From the NCBI RefSeq assembly GCF_000801105.2, contig NC_079519.1, positions 33,145,288 through 33,209,287 on the forward strand: a stretch of 64,000 nucleotides of DNA. The letters are read 5' to 3'. Source of the stretch: Raphanus sativus (Eukaryota; Streptophyta; Magnoliopsida; Brassicales; Brassicaceae). Below the pieces are notes generated by a model, which saw only the letters and a program-made list of their open reading frames with translations, searched no databases and was not told the origin of the DNA. Below are positions 12,993 through 23,976 of the stretch, one piece after another. The position numbers were made by a program, and so were the translations under genes. Each line of letters begins with the position of its first letter. The first letter of the stretch is position 1.

Positions 12993-14350
12993 GCGATAAC
13001 TAGGTAAAATCTGTAAAGTATAGAAAGCTCATAATGTATATGCGAGGAAAAAGTATGTGTCCCAATTTAAGCATGGGCCATGAAGAAGCCCACCGCCTAC
13101 CGGACCCACAAAATTCCACTCGGTTACGTACAACTAGACCCATACACAATTATCTACATTTATTTTTACTCATTATTGTTTTTGGTCTTGTATAATTATT
13201 TACTTTCATTATTAAAGCAGTAAGTAGTACATTTTCGTTCAAAAAAAAACCTACTGGTATTTTAATCACATAAGTACACTTACTAAATGGAATATGATTT
13301 TAAGAAATACAAAAAAACATAAAAATTGATCAACCAATAGTATTTACACCTTTTCTTTTCAACTATTGTCTACTTGTTTGTATAGGCCTTTGACACATTC
13401 ACACTCGTGGAAACCAATTTGAAGTACCGTCACTGGTTGGTAAAGTATTCCAAAGAACATGAAAAAGGTATTGGTCTAATTGTGTGTTCCACAGACTCTT
13501 GTTCTAGCTCAGCTATAGTTGTCAAACTTTGTATCTTTTTTTTTTTTTTTTTAACTTTGTACATCTTTATCTTTTCTAATTGTCATATATCTTTTTATGA
13601 ATAAACGAATGAAATCTTCCTTAAAGAGAATTGATTTGAAAGCCAAGTGATAATCTTTTGAAATTTCGGTACGAGAAAAGTAAATAAACAAAAAGCATCT
13701 CTCACGTCCGAGCAAGTTGTCAAGTAATCCAAAATGACACCAAACAGACTTGTGAGTTGTGACTTTTTACCTGATTCCCTTACTTCATTATCTGTTTGGC
13801 ACTCATGAACAGTAGTTTCTACTTTCTCCATCAACACGATCCATTTTTGGATTATTTTTGTTTGCTATAAGGTATATTGATTCTTACACTTGAGTATATT
13901 AAATATCTGAAATCTTATTTATTCGTGGTCATCTTAAAAAATCTGAGAGAAATCGGATATGTATCTTGAATATACCAGTTTTTATTTAATAATAGTAAAA
14001 TCAGTTAAAAGGATACTGAATCTAAATTTTCCTATTGACTTGTGAAAGATTCTCGGTTTGTTTATAGAAATATACTGTTAGGTTTGAGTGTGATTGATGT
14101 GATATTTGGAATTTTGGATATTAACAAGTCCAAAAACTAAACACCAAAAAAGAAAACATTTCGTGTGTTTCAACAAAAAAGAAAGCTGTCCTGCAAAATT
14201 ACAAGGCAAAAAAGAAAGAAGGCCCATATATTGCCTAACATAAAGCCCATCTAAATAGATATTTACAGGTCCACAAGACCACAACGTTTGCAATTCCGAA
14301 TCTTCCTAAAAGTGGGACCCACACGGGGTGGAGGAGAAGAAGGCCAAACT
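12993..14350. other. Spacer upstream of LPP1
   Basis: The sequence is AT-rich with scattered oligo-T runs (13539-13553). I recognise no coding sequence. The last few hundred bases are presumably LPP1 promoter. Confidence 0.4.
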
Positions 14351-14363
14351 AGACCCGGTGAAA

Positions 14364-14376
14364 AGTCAAAAGTCAA
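14364..14376 (+). promoter_or_regulatory. Paired W-box cores in the LPP1 upstream region
   Basis: Two AGTCAA cores (reverse TTGACT), at 14364-14369 and 14371-14376, sit in direct tandem about 370 bp upstream of the LPP1 start codon. WRKY factors bind TTGAC(C/T). Arabidopsis LPP1 is known to respond to stress and elicitors, so a role is plausible but inferred. Confidence 0.35.
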
Positions 14377-14509
14377 CAACGCAACGAAACCGGTATATGT
14401 CGACAAACCGTCAAGTGGCGACGCGATACGACAATTAATTCTTTTGAAGTTTCCGACAGAACAGGTTTGCGATATTGAAAGACAAACGCGTCTTCCTAAC
14501 CCATTGGCT

Positions 14510-14572
14510 CTTCTTCTTCTTCTTCTTCTTCTTCTTCTTCTTCTTCTTCTTCTGTATATTATCCACAGTTTA

Positions 14573-14615
<43 letters not shown>
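14510..14615. repeat. Two microsatellites, (CTT)n and (TC)n, in the LPP1 leader
   Basis: A pure CTT run spans about 14510-14553, and a TC run of about 39 bp spans about 14577-14615. They are split by about 23 bp and lie 125-230 bp before the LPP1 start codon. Pyrimidine tracts in plant 5' leaders are common; these are probably length-polymorphic. Confidence 0.85.
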
Positions 14616-14618
<3 letters not shown>

Positions 14619-14739
14619 GTTCATAATCATAAAGTTCATTGCTTATTTCTTCGCGGCGTCGTCTGTTTTAAGTTTTAACTCTTTGAGTTTCAATTCACAC
14701 TGCTTCTAAGACTCGATCTCTTTGCCTCATTATTCCCCA

Positions 14740-16479
14740 ATGGTCTTTGGATCGTTCTTCTCTTCTCTCAAGTTCTGGGGAAATTCTCAGGTAACCCTAA
14801 TCGACTCTTCTCTCTGTTCCACTTCGTCCAAATTAGATAAATGTTTCCAAAATAGATTTTTTTTTCATATTTTCTATGAATTTTTATGAGTTAATAATGC
14901 CAAATTCCGAACTTAAAATAAATATATGTAACAATATTATATGTAATAAATAGTTTTTTCGGGTTGGTTAATTGATTACATTTCATTCATGAAATAAGTT
15001 GGATTAGTAATTATTATTAATTTTAAATGATTAAAAGTAGTTAATCACAAAATATAATAGTTAATCACAAAAATATAAAAGATTTATCATAAAATTTGAA
15101 AGAGTTGTTTTTTAACGAGTAGAGACAAAAAAAAATCTCCCAGAAAAAGGGAGTATCAATTATGTTTATCTTCTCTTTTCATTACTTTTGAAAAAAAAAC
15201 TCAACTTAATAAGTTAGTTATAGAAGTCAACGAAAATATAGTTTGCTTAGGACACCGAATCATTCAGACAGAACTGGCTAGATGTGTAAAGCAAAGTGTT
15301 TGTCGTGGTAATAACAAAATAATAATATACACTACTCAGAAACTGCTCTCCACAATCAACTTCTATAGTCTGATTTGGTCAATGATTAACGCGATTGATA
15401 GATAATGAATTGCATTCCGTTACTACGCTCATCCAAATCTGACACTTCAAACCCTATTAACCCCCAAGTAGTGTTATTAACTATACATACATCTTTCTGA
15501 TCCAGTTAGATTACATGTCTCTGACTTGATTCTGATCTGTGTGTGTGTTCTTGAACAGGAACAAGAACCGCAGAGAGGGAGGATGCAGGAGATAGATCTC
15601 AGCATTCACACGATAAGGAGCCATGGAGGAAGCGTCGCCTCTAAACACAAGCACGACTGGATCATACTCGTGATCTTGGTGGCCATCGAGATCGGTCTGC
15701 AGCTCATATCTCCTTTCTACAGATACGTCGGGAGAGACATGATGACCGATCTCAAATACCCTTTCAACGACAACACCGTCCCTATCTGGTCGGTACCGAT
15801 CTACGCCGTCCTGCTCCCGATCATAGTGTTCGTCTGCTTCTACATGAAGAGAACGTGCGTCTACGATCTTCACCACAGCATTCTCGGACTGCTCTTCACG
15901 GTTTTGATAACCGGTATCATCACCGACTCCATCAAGCTCGCCACGGGACGCCCTCGTCCTAACTTCTACTGGCGTTGCTTCCCTGACGGCAAAGAGGTGT
16001 TCGACGCGTTGGGTGGTGTGATATGCCATGGTAAACCAGGAGAGGTCAAAGAAGGTCACAAAAGCTTTCCCAGTGGACACACGTCTTGGTCTTTCGCTGG
16101 ACTTGGCTACCTCTCGCTTTACTTGTCTGGTAAAGTCAAGGCTTTCAACAGAGAAGGACACGTGGCTAAGCTCTGCCTTGTGTTCGCTCCTCTCCTCGCG
16201 GCTTGCCTCGTGGGGATATCGCGTGTGGATGACTACTGGCATCATTGGCAAGACGTCTTTGCTGGAGCTCTTATTGGTCTCTTTGTGGCTGCCTTTTGTT
16301 ACCGTCAGTTTTATCCAAACCCTTACCATGAAGAAGGGTGGGGTCCTTATGCGTATTTCAGAGCGGCTCAGGAACGTGGACAAGCGCAAAATGGAGATGC
16401 GTTGAGGACAATGTCTCTGCAGGTGGAATCAACTTCTCTTGAAAACATGGAGTCTGGCACTAACTCCGTTAGAAGATGA
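14740..16479 (+). CDS. LPP1: Lipid phosphate phosphatase 1 (phosphatidic acid phosphatase)
   Basis: This integral membrane enzyme removes phosphate from phosphatidic acid, diacylglycerol pyrophosphate and related lipids, and damps lipid signals. The CDS is exon 1 14740-14790 ([17 protein letters not shown]) joined to exon 2 15559-16479, giving 323 residues (Arabidopsis LPP1 is about 327). Exon 2 can also be started at an internal ATG (15583; MQEIDLS), which would give a shorter form. The PAP2 catalytic motifs are present: [13 protein letters not shown] (C1), [10 protein letters not shown] (C2) and [13 protein letters not shown] (C3), including the SGH and DYWHH histidines. Six hydrophobic segments alternate with these. 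An intron in the 5' part and a pyrimidine-rich leader precede it. The stretch 15526-15558, although open, is intron. Confidence 0.95.
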
Positions 16480-16983
16480 TTAGTTCTTCCTCTTCTTTCA
16501 GCATTTGATTCATTATTTGGTATTTTCATTTTGGTCTTTGTGAGGGTTTGGATGATGTAGTTACATACGAAACTTTTACTTTTACCATTGTAAGTAAATC
16601 TACTCTTCATATCTTGGTTTTTGGCATTTTTTTTAGCAGTCAATAAGATGACACTATATTCATATATGAAGAATCTTTGTATTCGATTGTACAGCTCTCC
16701 CCAACCCATAATAAAAGTAGAGATTCTCATTATGATGCTCTACACAACCAAGGGAAGGAGAGCCACAAGTGACTTAACTTTTGTGGGTGGACCATTTAGC
16801 CTTGCGAGGTATGGGTGGGGGTGACAGTCATATGGGTTGTTGGAACGGCAGAGAATACGGAGCATATTCCATCCTCTTCTCACTTCCTATGGCATATTCC
16901 ATAACGGCAGAGCAGAAGACACAGCTACACTCCCGGTGACAGTCGCTGGTTTGTTAGCCCCCCATAAAAAAGTAAAACAATTT
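16480..16983. other. LPP1 3' UTR and short spacer
   Basis: This holds the T-rich 3' trailer of LPP1 and then a short spacer. On the tRNA strand, oligo-T at about 16960-16978 directly follows the tRNA and can serve as the Pol III stop. Confidence 0.5.
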
Positions 16984-17007
16984 CGCTAGAAGGAGGGGTC
17001 GAACCTC

Positions 17008-17040
<33 letters not shown>

Positions 17041-17057
17041 AACTGAGCTATTCCAGC
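16984..17057 (-). tRNA. tRNA-Asn (GTT)
   Basis: Read on the minus strand, a full cloverleaf can be drawn: acceptor GCTGGAA/TTCTAGC with one G-T pair, D-arm GCTC/GAGC, anticodon stem TGTGG/CCACA with loop CTGTTAA (anticodon GTT, Asn), T-arm GGAGG-TTCGACC-CCTCC, and discriminator G. It has 74 bases, no intron and no encoded CCA. The A box and the B box (GGTTCGACCCC) are intact. Oligo-T follows as a Pol III terminator. Confidence 0.97.
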
Positions 17058-17837
17058 TTTTTGCTTTATAAATCGTTTAAAGGTTTAAGTTGTGTCAAAC
17101 AAAGTAACAAAGCAGTCTTATTATCCTGTAATACAGGTTTGGTTGTATTTTCTTCTTACACGTTAGTTGAATCTTCCGAGTTCAAGGCCCAGAGGCATTT
17201 GTTCTAAATAACCTACGGAGGTTGTTTATTCCGGGTTTAAAGCAGAGCAATTATTGCCTCCACTGGTCATTGATTGGATAAAATTGACACAATATATTTT
17301 CAAGATGTAATGATTTCAGTTAGGCCAAACTTCACTAGTAAATTGACACAAGTGAAAGAAAATAAAATTAAGTGCAAAACTAGAGACATGGTCACAAGGC
17401 AAATGTTGACGACTTGATATGCTGGTGGTGGTGTTCTGCTTCCAGAATTCATTCAGGTCATATCCAAATACAGCCAAGAGAGGGAAATGCAAGTTGATCA
17501 AAAAAAAAAGTACCACTAGCTTTTTTTGTCTTTGTTTTACAGAATATTACAAATCCAGGAGAAATGCAAGCCGGGCTCTTGATTATATATATTTTTTTTT
17601 AACACCACCCAAATCTAAGCAAAGAGATGACTAACAACACACTTTTCATACTAATAATTTACATCAAAAATCACTGTGCGAGAATTTGGAAAAACATATA
17701 AGAACCTCTCCGATCTGAGAAATTCCTCAAAAAAAAAAAAAAACGAAGAGAAAGAGGAGAAAGCAACGAGAGATCAAAAACACCCAAACTCTTCATCTCT
17801 CTTTCCCTTTTTTTTTCTCATAAGAGAACTGAAACAT
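17058..17837. other. Spacer and RHA2B 3' UTR
   Basis: No gene is recognised. Oligo-A/T tracts at 17729-17743 and 17807-17816 lie just past the RHA2B stop and probably belong to its 3' UTR. Confidence 0.4.
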
Positions 17838-18284
17838 TCAATGAGATGCTGAGACAAGAGCGATCGAATCACATCCTCCTCCTCCTCCTCTAGGGGCAAT
17901 CAACGGAGATCTACAGAGCGGGCAATTGAAATTGAGATGCTGGATCCAACCTTCCAAACACTGTTTGTGGAACACGTGCCTGCAATCCAGCTTCCTCACT
18001 TCTTCTCCTCCCTTGAGCGTGGACAAACACACGATGCAATCCGACGCGGCGGCGGCGTTGTCGTAGCGGTATGAGAAGAGTCGATTGAGTTTGAGCTGGT
18101 CGGCGGCGAGTCCTTCTGAGTAGACGGAGGAAGAGGCGGAGGCATCATCGACGACGGTGCCGGCGGAGGTGGAGAAGCGGAGGAAGGAAGAGCGGAGGTG
18201 TTTGAAGAGAGTAGCGAGGAGAGCGACGAGCATGAGGGGGATTGAGTCGGAGGAGACGTCCGAGAGCTGACCTTGTAACCCCAT
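17838..18284 (-). CDS. RHA2B: RING-H2 E3 ubiquitin ligase RHA2B-like
   Basis: This is a single-exon gene of 148 residues (Arabidopsis RHA2b about 147). The N-terminus MGLQGQLSDVSSDSIPLMLV is the hallmark of the RHA2 pair and includes a hydrophobic helix. The RING-H2 domain occupies residues about 83-125 with the pattern C-x2-C ... C-x-H-x2-H ... C-x2-C (CIVC, CRHVFHKQC, CPLC), so all eight zinc ligands are present. A Gly-rich tail follows. RHA2a and RHA2b act as E3 ligases that promote abscisic acid responses in seed germination and drought. The A-G/T-C run upstream (18405-18416) is leader. Identification as an RHA2 protein is firm; the b form rests on collinearity with At2g01150. Confidence 0.92.
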   Translation of the reverse strand: MGLQGQLSDVSSDSIPLMLVALLATLFKHLRSSFLRFSTSAGTVVDDASASSSVYSEGLAADQLKLNRLFSYRYDNAAAASDCIVCLSTLKGGEEVRKLDCRHVFHKQCLEGWIQHLNFNCPLCRSPLIAPRGGGGGCDSIALVSASH

Positions 18285-18877
18285 CGTCTTTTCTAAGTGT
18301 TGATTCTTCTCTGCTGTGTAATCCGATAGAGATTGAGTTTTAGGGATTTGCTACTTTTATTTTTTCTTCCGTCGGCTCTTCTCTTTCTTTATAGGAGAGA
18401 GATAGAGAGAGAGAGATGAATGACACAGGCCACGTGTTGCGGGACCCGTCTCTTTGCTATTTTCTTAACCCTATCAACATCAGTCCTTTTCACACTATTC
18501 ATCTCATTACTTTCATTTTTATAAAAATATACCCAAATATTTCATTTTTTCCGTTTTTCATCCCCCTCCCTGAAGTTATGAAATCAGTAGAAGGAAAGAA
18601 AGTCAAAAAAGCATTTCATGGTTGAATTTACACGGAAGAGGATGATGATGATACCAACTCTCTTCTATCTATCTAGAGCTTTTTACCTTTACCTACTCCG
18701 TATTCTCAACGGCACCAAGAAAAAATGAAATGCACCTTCTTAGATGATTGAGTTTTGGAACTAAAAACAAAGAATAGTGGCACTATGCATATAATGTGTC
18801 ACCCTTCTTGTGATACGTGGAATTTCATGGTTACACATTTCCATCTCCTGGTGTCAAATTTTTTGTTTATCTATATA
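18285..18877. other. RHA2B promoter and spacer
   Basis: The first about 130 bp are the RHA2B leader and promoter. The remainder is AT-rich with no gene. Confidence 0.4.
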
Positions 18878-18885
18878 CCTCTAAG

Positions 18886-21757
18886 TAGGAATGTCAAACA
18901 GGTCGTCCCGTCCCGTTCCGTCCCGGACCGCAGCGGGCTCGTCAATTTGCGGTTCATAGCGCTCCAGTCCTGCGTGGGCTGCGGTACTCCAAAGCCTCGG
19001 CTCAATCCCGTCCCGCCTAAAGTCCTGGTACTAACTGGCCGGCCCGCGGGATAGCTTCAATCTGCATCCAGCTTGGCGACATATCCTGTTAATTTGGAAA
19101 AAATGTTATTAGTTCAGCTTGACGATTATATACTGATATGTATGTTGTGTTATACATGATCAAGAGTGAAAAGTTTAAGACATAATTAATTTTTCTGAAT
19201 TAAAACATAACTCATAATTTCATAAAAAAACAAATGCTATTGTTTTCTGAATTTATAAAATTAAAACCAAACACCAATTCAAAGCTGCTAGTACTAAAAC
19301 AATGTCATTAAAAAAACAGCAACTGAAAACACCAAATGAAAAAAAACAGCAATTCAAATAAACAGCAACTCAAATCACACTTTTGCAACTTCCACTTCAT
19401 CACCAACAGCTGATTCAACTGATGGGGGTTTATCTTCTTCACCAAATACTTCTTCTTCTGCAAGTATTAATATTGAAGTTAGTAAAAGCCATTTTGATTC
19501 ATAAAAAAAAATGCTTGATAATCTAGATTAATTACCATTTTGATATGATTCATATCCCCTGATCCAATTCCTAGTGCATATCAGAGCCTGCACATTTTTT
19601 GGGAGTAGACGGCTCCTGTATTTGTTGAAGACTCTTGATCCAATACTGAAAGAAGATTCGGAAGCAACATTTGTGATTGGAATACTTAATAGATCACAAG
19701 CCATACCATCCAAATCACCATAGCGATGAGCATTATCTTTCCAGAAGTCGAGAATATTCAAGCTTTTAAAATTGGAAAATTCCAAAGGTGGTTCATCAAG
19801 ATATGCTTCTAGAGGTCTATTCCCACTCCCAACACCACTGACTTTGCGAAATGCAAAAAAATCCTATTAAAGTTTTTTAAAAAATATCTAAGAACTGTTA
19901 TGAAAAATAATAAACATACTAGTTACTTGGAAAAGGAATACTCACAGTGTAGTTCTCAAACATTTCTGTGGACACTGGCTCACATGTTTTGGGTGGAACC
20001 GTCTCACGTGGCTCTGTAGAAGGGGAGTTAACCTTGGATTTTTTGTCATAAGACTCAAAGAGATTGCTAAGTCTCTCACGCAAGTTCTTCACCTTAACAT
20101 CTTTTGTACTCATGTCAAACTTCCCTAAACAATGGTCAACAATTGATAGCTTAAATCGCGGATCAAACACTGCTGCCATTGCAAAAAGACCACTGACATC
20201 ATCCCAATATTTGTCAAACTTCTCCTTCATTGGTGACACCATGAATCTGACAACCTCATCATCGCTTTCCTCATTATTCAGGAGCCAATCATGTATCATC
20301 CAGACTTGGTAGAAATACAAATTAGATGTCGGGTAATTAGTGCCATACATCATCTTTGTGATCACAGCAAACGGCCCCAGAAAAGTGCAGATATTACTTG
20401 CTCTTGTCCATTCTTCAGCTGTGGGCGCCATTATAAAACCTCGCTTGTCAAATGACTCAAACTTCTCAAATGCCTTACGGTAATTTACTGCAATTTGCAG
20501 CATATAGTAAGTCGAGTTCCATCTGGTCGAGACATCCAATATCAGCCCCCGAGTTTCTTTTACATTCGCAGCAACCACTGTTTTTCCAATATCAGCCCCC
20601 GAACAACACCTCCCGCGATGTAGATGATAACACATACTTCACACTCTCTCTTACTTTGTGCAAAGCGCCTTTAATAACCTTTAACCCATCTTGCACTATA
20701 AGGTTAAGTATGTGAGCTGCACATCTTATATGGAAAAATTCTCCTCCACACACCAAGTCATTAGTCAACATTAGTTGGGACTTCACAATATCTTGCATCG
20801 AGTCATTACTTGTAGCATTATCCAATGTGACTGAGAAGATTTTTTTTTCAATTCCCCACTCTTTCATCGACTCAAGAAGCTGCATAGCAACATTCATACC
20901 AGTGTGTGGTGGCGCTAGAGCACAAAACGTGATGATCTTGCTGGTCAACTTCCAGTTCCGATCAATGTAATGTGCAGTCACACACATGTACCCTTCACGT
21001 TTTATTGACGTCCACAAGTCAGATGTCAATGATACTCGACCAGGAAGTGTAGCTAACTCTCTCCTCAATGCGTCTCTCTCGCTTTCATATAGTCGATATA
21101 CATCTGATCTAGCGTGTTTCGACAAATGGTCTACACATCAGGATTCAAATACGTCCAAGTTTCTCGCATTTTCTCATACTCTACGTACGAGTATGGTAGA
21201 TCATGCTGGACTATCGTCTTAGCTACCATCTGCCGAAAGACGGTATGATCATACTTGCCAGAGTGTAACTTCCCCTCGAAATTGATCTTCTGCTGATTTC
21301 TATTTTTTCTTTGATACACCTTACATCTAAAACGATGTCTTCTCAGCCCACAGGCCGGAGCTGGATCTTCTTCGGTGGTAAGATGCTTCGCAAATGTCTT
21401 GTGATGGCTCCAAGAAGCTTCCCCGGAGTAGATACACGGCGAATGGTAGATAGGAAGCATCGTCGACCTTGAAACACGGTCACCGGAGCTCCTTCACGCC
21501 GCATCGCCTTCATCATCGCACTCTCTCTCTCGTTTGTTTCAGGTGGAGGCAGCAAATGGAAATAAAGAGTAGGGTTTGCGGGACTCCAAAAACCCGCAGG
21601 TCAACCGCGGCCCAATCCCGCAAAAAGCCCAACCCGCTGAAGAGCCTGCCCGCCAGTCCCGCAAAAAAACGGGCTTAAAATAAGCTGGCCCAAACCCGCT
21701 CCGCCACAGGTTCTTCTGGGCTCGGCCCGCGGTCCACAAGTTCTTTTGACATTCCTA
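18886..21757 (-). mobile_element. 2.87-kb hAT transposon with perfect 8-bp TSD
   Basis: The terminal inverted repeats are TAGGAATGTCAAA (18886-18898) and its complement TTTGACATTCCTA (21745-21757). They are flanked by the exact duplication CCTCTAAG at 18878-18885 and 21758-21765. Just inside the ends lie GC-rich subterminal blocks with many CCCGC/GCGGG words (18900-19055 and 21570-21735), probable transposase binding sites. The interior carries a broken hAT transposase on the minus strand. The intact ends and TSD show a single, clean insertion. Confidence 0.95.
19528..21460 (-). pseudogene. Degenerate hAT transposase (Ac/RICESLEEPER type)
   Basis: On the minus strand the pieces run in order. 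First is a decayed BED zinc-finger region (about 21460-21300, with HHKTFAKH and LRRHRFRCKVYQ but key cysteines lost). Next is the central transposase (21125-20592, ATLPGRVSLTSDLWTS, FHIRCAAHILNLIVQDGLK), then 20635-19919 (LILDVSTRWNSTYYMLQ, NEESDDEVVRF), and finally the hATC dimerisation domain (19785-19528, [31 protein letters not shown]). Frames break near 21128 and near 20595. At the second break, an 18-bp copy of nearby sequence (TCCAATATCAGCCCCCGA at 20535 and 20585) looks like a templated insertion. The protein is therefore inactive as read. Confidence 0.88.
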
Positions 21758-21765
21758 CCTCTAAG

Positions 21766-23172
21766 ATTTATATATTTATCAATTTTTAATTTTATCAGTA
21801 TTCCTTTATTCATTAGTTATTAAACATATCGTTTGATTTGTTTTTAACATGGATAGAGACCTTAAAATACATAAATATAAAATGGAAAAGCAAGATTTTT
21901 TTGTTTGTTTGAGCCAAACTGTGATAGCATGGTGGTATTTTGGGATTTGATGTAAAATATTGATTTTGCATTCGATTTTTGCTATAAATTAAGTTCTTGA
22001 TGTTTGGCTAATCTAAACTTGAATATTGGTCTATGTGCTTAACCAAGTGAACCGTAATATACGATCATCCATTTTCTAGCATTGGTTAGAAAATATTCAA
22101 ATTTATACCATGTAGTTGGTATGAATTCACTTTATAACTTTTCTTTGAACACATCCACTTTATAACTTAAAATGTATTTTTTTAGTCAAGCATATAGCTA
22201 ACATGATCTATAAAAAATGAATTTTTGTTTGGTATGAGAATTTATTGAGTTGTCCTTGTGATTAAACACAAAGTTCCATCAACTGAGTTATTGATCGAGT
22301 CGCTCTAATATTGATCATTTATTCAGAACTCCCCAACATGAAAAAGTTGTAATAGGTCGACATTCGTTGGATTTTACACATTATTAATCCGAGCTAGCTT
22401 AAGCAGTGTTTTAATCATTGTTTATAAACGGTGTCATTAAATAACTCACCATCTATACTATTGATTTACTCAAGTGTAGAACATTGGAGAAGCGTTTTAC
22501 AGAATATAAAAAGGAAGTGGGCGGTTTGAAACTATTCTTTAATTAACAACTGACAGGGAACCAAATAACTAATTCCCCCTTGTGGTTATTCTATTAAATA
22601 ATTATTATTCGAGTTCAGAGCTATTCATTTATGGACTCGATGAAGATTTATTAGCACGATCCTCGCCTCGCTTGTTGTCTCCCTCGTGACGCAGATATGC
22701 TTTGTAATGCTCCCTTGTTTCAAGTATTCACTAATTCGTGCTACCTATGAATGATCCTAACTTTGTTTTAAAGAAAGTAATTAAATTATACAAGTAATGA
22801 TCATTACTAGATAATAAAACATAATTGAAAATGAATAGAAACGAAGGTTTTAGGTGCTCCGCCGTCCAAAAAGATATGGAGATCCAGGGACTCTTAAAAT
22901 AGACACAAGTTGGGATTAAGATTATATCCAAACTATAAGTCATCTCATTAGCCAACCATTGACAACCACATCGACTCTCTTTTGACCTAATTATACCCAT
23001 TACTGGACCATCTCTCGATTTAACATCACAATTAGTAAGTAAAGCCTAATTACACCACTCACCACATCCTCCACGTCTCGTCATATTCCATTCCATGGTT
23101 GTGATTCCAATGGATTACTGGTGTTAATAGCGTGTGCGTGTCTAATCCATCCTCACTGTTTATACGCTTAAA
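21766..23172. other. Intergenic spacer, no gene seen
   Basis: The sequence is AT-rich and all open frames are short and unconvincing. It lies in the interval that joins the two collinear gene runs. Confidence 0.4.
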
Positions 23173-23419
23173 CCTTTGTTTCAATATATTTGATGTTTTG
23201 GTTGTATGCACAATAATTAAGATAAACATTTTTTCCTAAAAAGTAGCATTAAAAATATAAATCAAAACTAATTCAGCCAATCCTTTAAAATAAGTACTAA
23301 ATATTATTGGTCACACAGTTTTCTATAAACTAAGAATAATATAAAAATATCAAAATATCAACTATTTTGAAACATCAAAAACTCTCTAAAACATCATGTA
23401 TTTTGAAACAGAGGGAGTA
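23173..23419. repeat. Stowaway-like MITE (degenerate left end)
   Basis: The right end ATTTTGAAACAGAGGGAG followed by TA (23418-23419) is the classic Stowaway/BraSto terminus (CTCCCTC...GTTTCAAAAT reversed). A matching but worn left end, CTTTGTTTCAATATATTTGA, begins near 23173. The 250-bp length and AT-rich interior fit the family. Confidence 0.55.
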
Positions 23420-23719
23420 ATTCCTAAATCTGTCAACTGTTGACAAAATACAAAGGTTAGATATGTCGACTGGATACAAAATCAATTTGTTTTCTAAATA
23501 ATAAAGTTTTAGTATTTAACTCATTCAATTCTATTAAATTGTAATTTTAATATTTGTTTTCTATGTTTCATATACTTTATTTCAGTTTTTCTCCCTCTTG
23601 AAATTTCGCTAAAACTAAAACATTTTTAAAAAGAACAATTCCATTCAAACATTAGATGGGATCAAAAGCTAGGATTCGATTTGCCTACTCGCGCGTAATG
23701 GCAGGCTGACTGTGAATCT

Positions 23720-23976
23720 CAGAGCATCTCCCAAGGTTTACTCCATTTTTACTCTAAAATAGAGTGATTCTATAATAGAGATGCAGTTTGCTCTAATGGT
23801 ACTTTATTTTAGAGTATAAAATAGAGTGATAAACAAAAAAAAAAAACTTACTTTATATTTGGAATAAACTTCTTTTCACTTTCTTATAGAATGAAAAATA
23901 GAGTATCATTGAAGCATTTTTTACTCTAAACTCTATTTTAGAGTGAAAAATAGAATGTGGTTGAAGGTGTCCTCGT
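23720..23976. repeat. Foldback MITE built of ACTCTAAAATAGAGT palindromes
   Basis: The sequence contains repeated ACTCTAAAATAGAGT-like palindromes at both ends (near 23749 and 23933) and imperfect terminal repeats AGAGCATCTCCCAAGG and GGTTGAAGGTGTCCT. This GAGCATCTCCAA-type element is widespread in Brassica. No TSD was assigned. Confidence 0.5.

Noticed and set aside
12803..13003. Short Pro/Asn/Ile-rich open frames in the 12.3-13.0 kb region
   Set aside because: They translate CCGAACCCGAA repeats of a transposon-like sequence.
14288..14678. Poly-Leu/Phe and Ser/Leu open frames near the LPP1 leader
   Set aside because: They are translations of the CTT and TC microsatellites.
15511..16389. 292-codon open frame antisense to LPP1
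   Set aside because: It is a shadow of the LPP1 coding strand. Its composition is unlike any protein family, and LPP1 has all catalytic motifs.
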